A stretch of 64,000 nucleotides of DNA. It comes from Coriolopsis trogii. Lineage: Eukaryota > Basidiomycota > Agaricomycetes > Polyporales > Polyporaceae. The stretch spans positions 806,001-870,000 of the forward strand of contig JAHYIO010000037.1 of the NCBI GenBank assembly GCA_020543525.1, read 5' to 3'. The notes under the pieces are model-generated. The model worked only from the letters and a program-made list of their open reading frames with translations. It ran no database searches and was not told where the DNA came from. A program made the translations under genes and the position numbers. This document shows, in pieces, positions 1 through 12,163 of this stretch (positions are counted from its first letter, which is position 1; each line of letters begins with the position of its first letter).

Positions 1-333
1 CGCATCTACTTCGACGCTGTCGCGTATGGGTCTGAGGAGCTCGGGTACGTCGCCGACGCGGTAGGCCGTGCCGAGAAATACAAGGCCCCAGCCACGTCTG
101 CGTCCGCCTCGAGCGCGAAGGGAACCGATGGGGCTGAGAAGCGCAGGCTGGGTGCGAGCAGGATGCTGTTCGGGACCGACCATCCGTTCTTCCCGCCGCT
201 CAGCGAGAAGGAGAAGTGGCCGAGCGTGGTGGAGAACCTGGAGGCGATTGACGGGGTCTATGGGTGGGGAGAGGCAGAGAAAGACGCGGTGAGGGGCGGT
301 AACGCGTACTCGTTGTTCAGTCTTGGGTCGTGA
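1..333 (+). CDS. ACMSD-type amidohydrolase, C-terminal fragment
   Basis: Open from the first base to the TGA at 331-333, so only about 110 C-terminal residues are present. The end reads [13 protein letters not shown] and then NAYSLF, the typical close of the amidohydrolase-2 family (aminocarboxymuconate-semialdehyde decarboxylase and related metal-dependent decarboxylases). The Asp of GTDHP is the expected metal ligand. A low-complexity Ala/Ser insert of about 20 residues precedes it. ACMSD removes the branch-point intermediate that would otherwise become quinolinate. The convergent neighbour is quinolinate phosphoribosyltransferase. Substrate cannot be fixed from this fragment: fungal members also act on dihydroxybenzoates or pyrimidine carboxylates. 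Confidence 0.8.
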   Translation, partial: RIYFDAVAYGSEELGYVADAVGRAEKYKAPATSASASSAKGTDGAEKRRLGASRMLFGTDHPFFPPLSEKEKWPSVVENLEAIDGVYGWGEAEKDAVRGGNAYSLFSLGS

Positions 334-473
334 CAGCCCTCGAGCTCCTTGTATGCATGCCGTCTTGAATGTGTGAATGCTCGGATATCGCATAACATAC
401 ATCTGCCGCACTAGTCTACATGGCCTGTTGCATACAAACGCAGACGGACTTCCTGCATCATGCGTACACCGCT

Positions 474-1919
<1,446 letters not shown>

Positions 1920-2257
1920 GGTGATAGTTCGATGCAGAGACTAGCTCATAATGTGTGCCTTACTCATTACGCCCGGGCCGGTCCTTCCGTGGATGTTGCT
2001 TCCTCTTTTTCTCTGCTCCCAGATCCTTGGAATGCACTTGCGAAAATCGGATACATTGTACTAGTCTGGGATGCAGTCTCAACATAAACCACCCGAGAAG
2101 CAAGCGTAACTCGACAGTCCGTGTGTAAGAGAGAGAAGAGGGAGGAATGGACAACTACCCTCCGAGTCTACACGTACGCGATAGTCCCATCAGAGGTATG
2201 ACAACGTTTCGTTCGAACACTGGCACCAGAACCTTCCTGCGATCCTCGACCATTCCT

Positions 2258-2956
2258 CTAGGCGAGGAAAGCACCGAGAAGGACGAGTCCAGCGAAGAAG
2301 CCAGCCTGCATACCCATAGCCGGGGATGCACCATTGTTGTTGTCCGGGGAGGTCCCGGTCTGGGATGGGTTGAGAGGGTCGGCGCTGGAGGTGGAATCGG
2401 GGGTGGTACCAGCCGGGGTGGATGCAGCGGGAATAGTCCTACAGCGCGTAGCTCAACTCATGTACGTAGAAGATTCTGCGTGAACTAGACTCACAAGACA
2501 CTGCTGCCCGCCTGGGCACCCGTCGCCGTCGCAGAGAGGGTGGAAGAAGCCTGGGTGATGGAGAACTGTTCGGACTGGGCGAGGATGCTGTCCGTGTGCT
2601 GGCTGTCCTTGACGAGGTTGACCTGGAAGCCCTTGCCGACATGGAAGCCAGTGCTGGGCGGGTTCACGGTCATCTTCCCGAGGGTACTGTCGACGAGGGC
2701 AGCAAGGATCTGGCTGGTGGGTGGGAAGACGTTCTGGCGTTCCGGGTCTGTGAGCACTGTTTCCTAGGACCACACCTAAGGCATCTCTTACCTGGTTGAC
2801 GAGAACGATAGTGAAGTTGGCCTGGTCGGTGGAAACGGCGTTCCAAGCGACGACGTTGGGGCCGTCGACGGTCCAGCCCGTGGCGTTGGTGGGCTGGGTG
2901 ACCTGGAAGGCCAACGCAGAGGCAGCGAAGGCAAGGAGAGCGAAGACGGAACGCAT
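2258..2956 (-). CDS. Secreted Ser/Thr-rich GPI-anchored wall protein (Kre9/Knh1-type domain)
   Basis: Begins with a clean signal peptide (MRSVFALLAFAASALAF). It continues with the fungal beta-sandwich domain seen in small GPI-anchored wall proteins (FQVTQPTNATGWTVDGPNVV, then SQILAALVDSTLGKMTVNPP, and GFQVNLV). A Ser/Thr/Pro linker follows, and a hydrophobic C-terminal tail (MQAGFFAGLVLLGAFLA) fits a GPI signal. About 204 residues. Exons as I read them are 2956-2792, 2763-2495 and 2438-2258. The first junction is odd: only a 28-nt gap keeps the frame (see findings). Expected at the plasma membrane or wall. No enzyme motif is visible. Confidence 0.82.
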
Positions 2957-3622
2957 GCTGAGGAGGAGGAGTGTTGGTGAGTTTTGGGCGGGGTGTAAAG
3001 ACTGTTAAGGGGAAGGAACGTGGGGGATGCGCGACGAGGCTCGTGCGACGGCGAGTTTGCTTTCTGGTGAGACTGTGACGGTCGAGAGGCAAGGCGAGAA
3101 GCTCAGGCTGCCCGCCGTCCCAGCCACCGGGCACCCCCGTCCGCTCCGGCCGTTCCAGGGTCCAGCCCTTCGCGTGAATTTGCCACAGCCACAAAAGCCA
3201 AGACCTCCAGGCAATCAATTCGCTTCTCGGCCGTGAAGTGGCCTTTGGTTCATGGTGAAATATGCTTAAGCTTGCTAGTACAACGGTAGCTGCTGGCCGT
3301 CCTCTTACACTCGCTCTGGCACAAGGCAATGTCGCGAGTATACAACGATGTTGGATTCGCCAAGAGCCGCAGAAACTTATGGCATACTATCCGCCACACG
3401 GCGTCGGTGCACCGCGCCCGTGTATTATGCATTTAACCGATCATGTCGCCTTCGCATACTGTATCTGTATAAGATTTCTGGCTCTGGGATGCGGCGGGTT
3501 TGTGGACACGGTTCTGATACTGGAGCCGTGACTATGAGGCAGCGATGGCGGTGGCGTCGGCGGGAACGCTCAAATGTGAAGGCTCTAGGGAACAAAATAT
3601 GAATTGATGGGACAAGTCAAGT
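2957..3622. other. Intergenic: GPI-protein promoter and 3' flank of Gemin2
   Basis: 666 nt between the start of the GPI-protein gene and the stop of the Gemin2 gene, both on the minus strand. Open frames here show no family motif, signal peptide or plausible splice structure. I see nothing further in it. Confidence 0.6.
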
Positions 3623-4925
3623 CTACTGCAGTTCTACCTCTGCTAACATGGTCTCTGCATCCATCCACAAGTCGCTTTGACCCCATACTCCGACTATGGC
3701 CGTGATGATCATCCAACACGCCCGGTCATCTATCATGCTGAAGAGTTCCCGCGCGTCACTTGCAGCATCTACCTGCGCCACAGCTCGCTTGCGCCGCTCC
3801 GCCATAAGCCCCATACATCCGCGAGCTAGCCCGCGTAGGAGACTGGTCTCATCGCCTGAAATCCAGTCGTCTACGCGAGACAGCAGCATGAATATCCAGC
3901 GAGCATGGGTAAGGGTCACATCCGTGAACGGCAGGCGGCCCTCTTCGAGACGGAGGTTGATCCAGTGCGAGAAGTACATCAGAAGATGGAGAGCATATCG
4001 CTGGGAAGGACGTCAAGTTGTACTCGGACAGCGGCGGCATCGAGACGTACGTGATCGATGTGCTGCAAGAGCGCAGGCGTGGGCTCTCGAGGTGAACAGA
4101 ACACTGGCGAGGGAAGTGGCTCCTCCTTCAGCGGCGGCGCATCACTCGGTACTTGGATAGGATATACGACACTAGGCGGCGCGGGAGGAGCAGCGACGTC
4201 TGTGCTATCGTGCCTCGTTTCGTTCATGTCGTAGGGAAGCGTCGTCTCTTCATGGCTGGCTTGTCTCAAGTTGCGCTGCTGCCATCGAGAGACTTTCGGT
4301 TGCTTTGGCTTTTTGGGCGGGTTCCACTCACTCTCCGGTCGGCCGGCGAGGAACGCCCACCACAGATCGCGCTCCTTCTTGTCCGGGATCAGCTTCGCGC
4401 TAGAATCAGGGATGTGAACGTGGATAGTGGGTTGGACGGAATTCTGATGAGAGCACGATGAGCATGTACGCGTGGTACGGTGAGAGCTCAGAGGCGGCGC
4501 GACAGTAAGCACCGGAGACACACCTTACGGAAGTTTTTGAATCGTCTCAGGAACGTCTCGCGCCATTCTTCGGAGGGGAGCATGGTTGCGCCTGCTCTCG
4601 GTCCTGTCTGCGTACCAGATTCCAGTGTGGAAGGGGATGGAGGCGCCTCCGGGAGTTCGTACGGATTCGCTACGCGCGTTGTGTGGGGCAAATGTCTTGC
4701 GTCCCGGCTGGATATTGCGATGCATCATGAATCAGAGCTCTAAGTGAGTGGAGGTGTTGCCAACGAAGGGTCACTCCGTGCTCACCGGACCATAAAAAGG
4801 TATTGCAACCCATCCATAGGCACACCATCAAAGTTGTCCGGCAGGTTTGCGACCGGGAGAACCTGGCGTCCCAACATAGGCTCTTCATCGTCAGAGTCGT
4901 CCAGTTCCTCCGCTTTGCGCTTCAT
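3623..4925 (-). CDS. Gemin2 / SIP1 family protein (SMN complex)
   Basis: Gemin2 binds SMN and holds the Sm-protein pentamer during spliceosomal snRNP assembly. Four exons: 4925-4786, 4707-4524, 4443-4051 and 4000-3623, summing to 1095 nt (364 residues). The N-terminus carries an acidic run and then LPVANLPDNFDGVPMDGLQY and LFMVRRRDARHLPH, the conserved Gemin2 opening. RVANPYEL, EEWRETFLRRFKNFR and the helical C-terminal domain (ARWIFMLLSRVDD, ETSLLRGLARGC) follow. An insert of about 70 residues, rich in Pro/Ser/Glu, splits the two conserved parts. Transcribed divergently from the lysine-rich gene across 249 nt. Its presence implies this lineage keeps an SMN-type assembly pathway. Confidence 0.9.
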
Positions 4926-5174
4926 AGCATGAGACATCCCGAGTAGACTTTTGTATGGCGGTGTTCACAGGATATGTCTGAGGTGCTGTAGAATCGCAAG
5001 TGAACCCTTGCCGAGCCGGAGTGTAGGTCAAGGCGGAGAAGAGACAAGTTATGGGCGTCTCTATAACCTGACTTTGGCATCGACAACTTCACTGCTCTAC
5101 ACACTCGACTGCTTTCGTGAACGCCGTTGACTCGTTTCGTGGGCGGTGCTTCAGCACCTGGGGTGGCCGTGATC

Positions 5175-6271
5175 ATGGCAGACTTGGACGACGATGGACC
5201 GGATTTGGAGACGCTACAGGCGCAAATTGACATGTCGATGGCGTTCACGCAGAACCTTGTATCCGGCTGGATGAAAGCATCCAAAGTCAAGCTTCCTTCG
5301 TCGCAGCGCCAGGATGATAGAGAACTTGAGGATTATATGCGTCGGCCACCGCGGTACGTGTCCGGTCGCGTTCAGCTAGCGATATGCTCTTGCAAGATGT
5401 CTGCCGCTCAACGCTCCTCTGGTGTAGGCTAGGTGTTGGTCACGCCGTCCCTGAGTCTACAGGCGTACTCAGCCGTGACACGGCGAAGCTGCGTAACAGG
5501 CTTGTCGGGAATGGGAAAAAGCGAGGGCGAGAGGACGACGATGCGTCTGGTCCCACTTCCTCCACTACAGCCATAGTGATCTCAGACGACGAGGACAGTC
5601 GTGCGCAAGTCATCACCAAGAAGGCCCGCGTTGACCCCTTCGCTACGAAAAAGAAAAACAAGAAAGGGCCAAATGCAGAAGTGAACCCGACTGTAGCCTC
5701 CATTACGCCCAGTACTTCCCTCGCGAAGAAGGCAACAGTGAACTTGAATTCGCCGGATGTTGTTAGTCCTACCGAACCTCCAGACAACGCCATGGTTATC
5801 CCAATATCAGAGGACGCAGCCTCGGCACCGAAGCGGAAGAAGAAAAAGAAGAAACAGAAGACTCCTGGCCAGCCTGGCGGCGCTGCCTCCCCGACGCGAG
5901 AGGTTGTCGTCGTCAGAGATACACCTTCTCCTACGTCTAACCCCCCAAAGAATGCAATACGAAGTAAGTACAATCCCGTTTGCTCTAGAGATCGCCAAGT
6001 CACCATCGCGAACCTAGACGGCCGAGACGGCTCGCCCGATGTCATGCTCCTGTCTACTCCTGAATGGACGTTAGGACCTGCCATACAGTCGTCGCCGCAA
6101 CGCCTCGATCCCTTCGGCATGCCTTTATTGAACCTGTCCGGACCGCCTCCCGATGTCCAAGGGGGGTCGGAGGGCCCGCCGAGGAAGAAGAGAAAGAAGA
6201 AGAAAAAGAAAAAGCAGGGGGTGGCTGCATCTGCAGAGAACCCCATCGTCATCGACACAGATGGTGATTAG
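5175..6271 (+). CDS. Lysine-rich, low-complexity protein, probably nuclear
   Basis: Two exons (5175-5353 and 5428-6271) give 340 residues. The start at 5175 opens MADLDDDGPDLETLQAQIDM, a short helical N-terminus. The rest is disordered: an acidic SDDEDS stretch, VISDDED and VIDTDGD patches, and two near-pure basic tracts (around 5833-5862 and 6178-6216) that look like strong nuclear localisation signals. The VIVISDDE-type patches resemble SUMO-interacting motifs (hydrophobic core next to acidic residues). That is inference. No enzyme domain. I do not recognise a named family. Divergent from Gemin2, so the 249-nt gap is probably a shared promoter. Confidence 0.75.
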
Positions 6272-6575
6272 CCGACGGCGAGACCCTTACTCTCTGGTTC
6301 ATATGGTGAGTTCTAAGTAGTTCGTGAAAGTAAAGCGAGAATCAGTGTTGACCATGTCACCATTCGTTTGCTTCCTAGATCTGTATCACAGTATGTAGCA
6401 TATAGCGTAAGGAGCATTTGTTTACACCACTACCATCTCCGTCAGGAATATCCAATACATACAACCGTTCCAGAGCTAGATGCTCACATACAAACACATC
6501 ATTACACCCTTGTACATTCATGTGAAACACAGCTGAAGCATTCGTCCTGCGAATCATGTCCAGCAAACCGCCGTC

Positions 6576-7157
6576 TCACACCTTCCACCAGTCAAACCTT
6601 GAGAACGGGCCCTCATGCCTGAGAACATAAGCCTCGATTTCGCGCTGCTCCCTTCGCCTCCGCCGCTCTCTCCGCCGTTCTTTCTGCACCTTTTCCCGCA
6701 GATGTCTGGCCTCCTCCTTCAGGTGCCTCTTACGAGTAAGCAAGGCCCTAATATAGGTGCCACAGCCGTGATGATGCGGTCTGACGCGATGGTGGAAGTG
6801 CAGCCAGGGCCCGTAGTGCCGCTCACCATAGTAAGCTTTATTTCCGCCTTCGTAGCGCGTCGGATGGCGGCCGTGACGTCGGCTGCGATGACGACGATGA
6901 GCGTGGTCGTGGTGGTCGTGGTGGTCATGGTGGTCATGGTGGTCATGGTGACTGTGGTGGTCATGGTCGTGGTCGTGGTGGTCATGCGAGCGCGAACGGG
7001 TACGGCGACGTCTGGGGAAAATCCAAAGGATGCCACTGCCCTCGCTGCGAGTGACATGCGGGTGTTGCTTCTTGTAGATACGGATGGCTCGGGCCTCTTG
7101 CATCTCGTTGATTCCGGCTGCGCGAGTGTGTTCGCTACCCACGAGCGTGCCCCTCAT
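6576..7157 (-). CDS. His/Asp-repeat protein, possible CsbD-like N-terminus
   Basis: 193 residues from the ATG at 7157. The same frame stays open upstream to about 7300 (reading HGWIVK just before this Met), so a 5' exon may be missing. The segment MRGTLVGSEHTRAAGINEMQ and EARAIRIYKK weakly resembles CsbD-like stress proteins (short helical hairpin). A tract of about 30 residues built of HDHHDHHDH units follows, then RHRSRRHGR, a tyrosine/histidine-rich stretch, and a charged coiled-coil-like helix (KEEARHLREKVQKERRRE). Dense His/Asp repeats suggest metal binding (Zn, Ni or Cu), but that is inference. The start codon is the least certain part. Confidence 0.55.
   Translation of the reverse strand: MRGTLVGSEHTRAAGINEMQEARAIRIYKKQHPHVTRSEGSGILWIFPRRRRTRSRSHDHHDHDHDHHSHHDHHDHHDHHDHHDHAHRRHRSRRHGRHPTRYEGGNKAYYGERHYGPWLHFHHRVRPHHHGCGTYIRALLTRKRHLKEEARHLREKVQKERRRERRRRREQREIEAYVLRHEGPFSRFDWWKV
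6895..6990 (-). repeat. In-frame coding minisatellite (His-Asp units)
   Basis: On the plus strand this is a run of ggtcatggt / ggtcgtggt units, imperfect with period 9 and multiples of 3. On the minus strand it codes for the HDH repeats. The period is a multiple of three, so length changes keep the frame. Confidence 0.85.
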
Positions 7158-8216
7158 CTTGACAATCCAGCCGTGAATGGTGGACGCCTTGGGCCTATGA
7201 TGACGTCTAGCATGGTTTTCATCCTGATCGTAGGACCTTAGGTGAACCAGAGGGGCTTGTGAGAGAACGTGGTGTACGCACCGACCCCCACTGTATAGAC
7301 ATCACTTCCGAGTTGTGGTGGACAGTATTGAGGTTACATACAGATTTCCAGACGAGATACTTGGCGTTCGAGCAGACTCGCGACGTCCAATAGTTCGCCC
7401 AATCAGGCAAGTGCTGTTTGTTTGTACACACGAGGCGAGCGTCACACTACACTTCTGTCAAGCGCCCATAATGCTTACACCATCTATTTGGACAGCGTCG
7501 TAGGGCAAGATGACGAGAACGATGCCGAATTGCAGCGGAAATCGATGAGAGCGGTCTGGAAGATGCGGTCGAAAGTGACATACGTACATTGTCCAACGTC
7601 ACCACGTCAAGGTGCTGGTGGTGGCTATCGTACGTGTGATGGATACAGTAGTGATGCCTGGACTCGATCTGACTTGAAATTCTTGCCTACAAACGTCCTG
7701 AGTCATCGAGGGTACATTGTGGTTCCTGGTTCTAACTCCATGAGCACCGTTACGAGACCAAGTCCGGGCCAGAGAGCAAGCCGTCCGAATCAAGGTGGCG
7801 TGCTCAGAACATAACACGCTCTTCCGGGATCAAACCCCAGACGGCACCCGGCGGCGCAGACACGACAGGCACCCAAATGCGTCCCGGGAAGGAGAAAGAG
7901 CGCCAGATGGAACGTTGCACGCTCCAGTTTGGCAGGTGGGCAGGTGCCTGGACCGTTCTCGCGCCCAACAGGCTGTGGCCAGGTCGACGGCCGCTCTCGT
8001 TCTCGACCCCGTCGACCACCGTTTCGCTGCGCGTTACCACTCTCGCCGACCTTTGACCCTGTATCTGCCGACCGACGCTCGTCTCAACCTCTCATAAAGC
8101 CTCCTCACGAGCAGATACGATGCAACCCGTTCTCGCTCGGTCTGATAGCAGACCAAAAGCTCTCATTCAGATTCTCCCCGCTGCGCCTTCGCCGATCTTC
8201 TTCCCTGTTTTGCGCC
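7158..8216. other. Intergenic: two divergent upstream regions
   Basis: About 1.06 kb between the His/Asp protein and the protoglobin gene, which point away from each other. The last 200 nt before 8217 are CT-rich, as is usual for fungal promoters. Several open frames exist, but none has a motif or splice pattern I can support. A missing first exon of the His/Asp protein may lie at 7158-7400. Confidence 0.55.
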
Positions 8217-9238
8217 ATGGAGAAACAGTTCTCGGGTTTGAATCTTGAGTTCTCCGACCCCCTCGTCTGCCCATACTCAGGCGCGAGCACGAAATCCGGC
8301 CAATCCACCGGGTCGCATTCCCCAACTGAAACAGCCAATTCGCAAACACCGCTTCAGTCGTCTTCATCCCATTCCGAATACGATGCCCCCACCTGTCCTA
8401 TCTTTACCCAAGAAGTCGACCCGCTGCTGATCAAAACGTCGCTCGAAGACCGCATCGCGTATCTCACCGACTTCCTCGACTTTACCTCCCGAGACGCAGA
8501 GATCATTAGCAAGATCGCTCCCTCAGTGAACGCGGTCATCCCGACCATGGTCGACGGGATGTACTCCAAGCTCTTCGAGTTCGATATCACGAAGAAGGTC
8601 TTTATGGCCAGGAATCAGGTATGTCCTCCGGCATGCTGTGTCTCTTCGCGTTCGCCGACCTACCGGGATCGTCGCAGGGCTTTGATGGTCCCTTGCCCCA
8701 GACGCTGGAGGAACTCACGTTGGACAGCGCACAAATTGTGTTCCGAAAGGTAAAGTTACGGCTTCAATTGTTTCTGAGCTTGTGTTGACTCGTGTCGCGT
8801 TTCAGGTGTTCATGAAGGCATGGGCGCGCAGAGTGTTGACGGCAGACTACACCAACGGCAAGACGTGGGCTTACATGGATAAGGTTGGAATCATGCACAC
8901 GGGAGCCTCACCATTCAAGCACCAACGTACGATGGGCATTGCTCCACTAAACGTTCCTTGTCAGTTTCATGTATTTGCACTCTTCTGCCAGAAGTCGGAG
9001 ACTGACTTCTAGTAGATCGTGACATCGCTTTGATGCTCGGATGGATACAATCGGTCTTGCATACCGCCATTCTCCAGCTCCCGGAGAGCACCTGCCCCGC
9101 ATCTGAGAAGATAGAAGCTGTAGCGGCTATCAATAAGGTATATCCGCCACTATGTCCTCGCACAAGGTGTGCCTGACACCCACGCAGGTCTTCTGGATTC
9201 AAAACGACCTCTTCTCACGTCACTACATCGGAGATTAG
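8217..9238 (+). CDS. Protoglobin-domain protein
   Basis: Five exons: 8217-8618, 8678-8749, 8806-8926, 9016-9137 and 9188-9238, summing to 768 nt (255 residues). A disordered Ser/Thr-rich leader of about 75 residues is followed by one globin fold matching the fungal protoglobin family: EDRIAYLTDFLDFTSRDAEI, VIPTMVDGMYSKLFEFDITK, SAQIVFRKVFMKAWARRVLT, then TWAYMDKVGIMHTG, and the close INKVFWIQNDLFSRHYIGD. The His of IMHTG sits where the proximal haem ligand is expected (inference). No kinase, cyclase or methyl-accepting domain is attached, so this is a stand-alone globin that may bind O2, NO or CO, or sense redox state. Its fungal role is not established. Confidence 0.88.
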
Positions 9239-10774
9239 CTTGTGTCGTATACCATGCATGACTTGACGTCTTAATCTAATGTGAGTCATCGTTCCTTCTT
9301 GCTGCTCGTGTCACACCTAATGTGGTTATCGAGTGCAGTTCACCGATGATATATTACCAAACTGTAGCAGGAGTAGTATAATCCGCGATGTAGCGCTCTG
9401 GCATGTAACAAGCATATTTATTGCATTCCAAGTTGATACGCACCACATGGTCTCATACGCCTCGAGCGCTCTTACGGCAGTCTCGTGCAAGAAGAGGGAT
9501 GAAGGACGTAGCCATTAGACAGAGGAGCGGCTCCGTATGTCCGGCCTCAGACTCGCCGGAGGTTTTGGCGATCTCTTACCATATCGGGTAAGTAGGTTCA
9601 CCGCCTTCCCATACAGCATCTGCCTACTCTGTCCTCGAGGACTCGCTTGGAGCACTATCGACCTAGAATGCAATGCGTCCCAAGGTCTGTCAGACAATTG
9701 GGTCGACGGGGCTCGATATCCTCCGCTGTGGTGGCGAGAGGACGCTCTCTTCGAGTCAGCCGTAGAAAGCAGTCCACTGCATGATGGGATCCCGACAAAC
9801 GCTCACAAGTCTCTCGGAGCCGTCAATACTGCAGATGCAGTATCCAAAATACAAGCTGGTATCGTACGAGCGAAGATCGAGGAAGACCGTGGCAACGTAT
9901 CGCCGGGTGTTAAGAAAGACAGAAGCTTCGTATTCCGCGACAGAGAGGAAGTGCGAAGCCGTAGTACGAGATCAAGATCGAGACTATGCGTTACGGAGAT
10001 TGCGCTACTAGGCGAGTCAGGATATCTGGCCATGCTTATTGAGCCCTTGAATGATCTGGTTGACAGATTCTGACATGACAGCAAATGCTTCTGCATCGAA
10101 AGTCAGAGGAGTCATGTTGTACCTGACACTCTAATTCTGATGCAATCAGTAGCGTCTAGCATCCCGCGGTCGTGGTCGCAGAAGTGCCGGTGAAGAGATG
10201 CGCGGGTGTATCGCCAAAAGACGAACGTTCGCCAAGGAGCCGGGACACTCAATTGCGGGGATGGCTGAGTGCTCGAGTAGAGTAATGACTGGTTTGTTTC
10301 GGATGAGACGGAGGCGGTCTGGTACGGAGAGTAGCACAGCAAGACTACAGCTTCAGCGAACAAGAGGTGTGCGGATGGCGGAGTGTATGCTGAGCTGGCA
10401 GAGCAATGACGTCGCCGTCAGACTGGGCCAACACATGGAGGCGCTTAGCTGCAACACGCTCACGTGCCGCCCACCGGGAAAGACGAGTATGATATGGCTG
10501 TGCAGGTACCACTGCCCCTTCCTCAGTTACTGCCATGACGCGAAGTGTTGTCTCCGGCTTTGCCCCTGGTCCGCTTAACGAGTCGTTCGCTGTACACCCG
10601 GAGCACGTATGCGCGACCGCCGGGTCGCGGATGCTACAAAACCCAGCATCCTCCGACGAACATGCTCCAGAGTCGACCTCGGAAGTTCGAAGGCAACGGG
10701 CCCAAGAAGCATCCGCCCAACCTTGCGACAGGTAGCACCCGGACTAAAGCACACGGCAACAGACAAGGATAAGC
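9239..10774. other. Gene-poor 1.5-kb interval
   Basis: Longest open frame is about 178 codons at 9537-10073 (+), overlapped by a 97-codon frame on the other strand. Neither shows a signal peptide, a recognisable motif or convincing exon joints. I see no terminal repeats or tandem repeats. It may hold a lineage-specific or decayed gene, or simply regulatory DNA for the downstream phosphatase. Confidence 0.5.
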
Positions 10775-11550
10775 ATGGTCTGGAGGAACATCAACGCCGT
10801 CATAGATGGCAAGCTCTATCTGGGAACGTGAGTATATTCCGCACTGCTTCCCCTGACAGCTCTTTTCTGATAGAACATACGAATGTCTGTCTTCTCAGGA
10901 TCGACGCTGCCATCTCTCCTAGGACGCTTGCGGACAGACGTATCACTCACATCGTCTCCGTGGGCTCCGAGCCCATCCCGGCCGATAACCCCGCATCTGG
11001 CATCCGTCACCTCCGCATTCGCGTCGAGGACGTCGATTATGCCGATCTTCTCATTCACCTCCCCGCCGCCTGTCGCTTCATACAGGAGGCCATCAACGCC
11101 GGCGGAGTAGTCCTGGTTCACTGCGTTCAAGGCCTGTCTCGCAGCGCTACCGTCGTCGCGGCTTACTGTGAGTCGTCCATCACCCGATGCAGCTAACAGG
11201 GAGCTCATCGTGAGCACGTTTAGTGATGTACTCACGCCGTATCGAGGCGACTGAGGCGATGGAAATTGTTCGCAGAGGTACCGCACGTTGAATAATACTT
11301 TCATCTACAGCCTGGCTAATTCAATTTGTAGCACGCGAACAAGTGTGGATCATCCCGGGATTCCAGGTGAGGTTGCTCGACGCATTCGATCATGATAGTC
11401 GGTGTTGAATACAGACTGTAGGAACAACTCGTTCTCTTCGGTCTATGCCAGTACAATCCCTCTCCAAGCGAAGGGATCTATGTCAGGTGGCGCCAGAAGA
11501 TCGACCGCTACCTGATGCAGCAACAGAGTCAGGGAAACTCGCGCGGCTGA
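10775..11550 (+). CDS. Atypical dual-specificity protein phosphatase
   Basis: Five exons: 10775-10827, 10899-11167, 11224-11277, 11332-11366 and 11422-11550, summing to 540 nt (179 residues). The compact size and the absence of any targeting domain fit the small atypical DSP class. It opens AVIDGKLYLGTIDAAIS, has the general-acid region RVEDVDYADLLIHLPAACRF, and the active site VHCVQGLSRSATVVAAYLMY (HCx5R with nucleophile Cys and Arg). It removes phosphate from Ser/Thr/Tyr of proteins or another phosphorylated substrate. The final exon (YNPSPSEGIYVRWRQKIDRY) forms an amphipathic tail. Intron phases are all consistent. Confidence 0.93.
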
Positions 11551-11920
11551 AGAACAAGTCTATGAACGCTCACTTAATCGACACGACCGTGTATCGGGAA
11601 TCCTTGATGGATGTCCGCGTTTCGTTTGCATTTTGCATTTAGAAGTTTCACTGCTCTGATTTATGCGCTCCCTTGCTCGCTCACTCTCCCCACCGCTCGC
11701 TCTGTTGTCTGTTGTAGCACCACCTTGTGGTTATTGCTCAGTCCTCTCTCTTGTAGCCCGTACGTTATCAATCTCCTAGTAGACATATTTGGATGTCACC
11801 CTCTTGTTTCATACGGTGCAGACAACACACTGCATCGTAATACATAGGTTATCTTGCACAGGCGCTACGCCAAATGGTAGCACGATGATTCACATACTGC
11901 CACGAAGTTAGGCCGAAGCT
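11551..11920. other. Intergenic flank left of the transposon
   Basis: 370 nt of 3' flank of the phosphatase gene. Pyrimidine-rich, with no gene or repeat I can support. Confidence 0.5.
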
Positions 11921-11929
11921 ACTTATCAC
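11921..11929 (+). repeat. Target-site duplication, left copy
   Basis: acttatcac. An identical copy is at 12659-12667, immediately outside the other terminal repeat. Confidence 0.92.
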
Positions 11930-12163
11930 CAGGCTCCTGCCCATCCGTCGGTTCGAGTTGAGGCCAGGATCCTGAGGCGAAGACCAGGCTAAGTCATGAA
12001 GCGCCGGACAGAAGAGAGGGAGGTCACGTGTCTAAGTGTGTTGGCCTCAACTCTCACAGTGTGACTCACAGACGGCTGGCGCCAAATATTGGTAAACATC
12101 GGGGCTCGGGCTGATAAACGCCCACGGACCTACTCCGTTTGGTAGCCTCTCCGACCTCCACCT
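11930..12163 (+). repeat. Left terminal inverted repeat of the MITE
   Basis: 234 nt. Pairs with 12443-12658. Contains two small insertions not present in the right arm (near 11963 and near 12059; the second duplicates an adjacent ctcaca-like stretch and looks like replication slippage). Confidence 0.93.

Noticed and set aside
5965..5990. A 25-nt intron in the lysine-rich gene (GTAAGT...CTAG)
   Set aside because: Too short for an intron, and the reading frame is open straight through it.
5440..6258. A 272-codon minus-strand open frame rich in Phe/Gly
   Set aside because: It is the antisense shadow of the lysine-rich gene: poly-Phe comes from the aag/aaa codons of polylysine. The plus strand has a spliced N-terminal exon and a sensible start.
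6615..7241. A plus-strand 208-codon frame with long Val/Met runs
   Set aside because: Antisense of the His/Asp minisatellite. The valine runs (gtg gtc) follow from the repeat, and no motif lies outside it.
9537..10073. A 178-codon plus-strand frame as a possible gene
   Set aside because: No recognisable domain, no upstream promoter-like features, a competing frame on the other strand, and no clear splice extension. Left as undetermined intergenic DNA.
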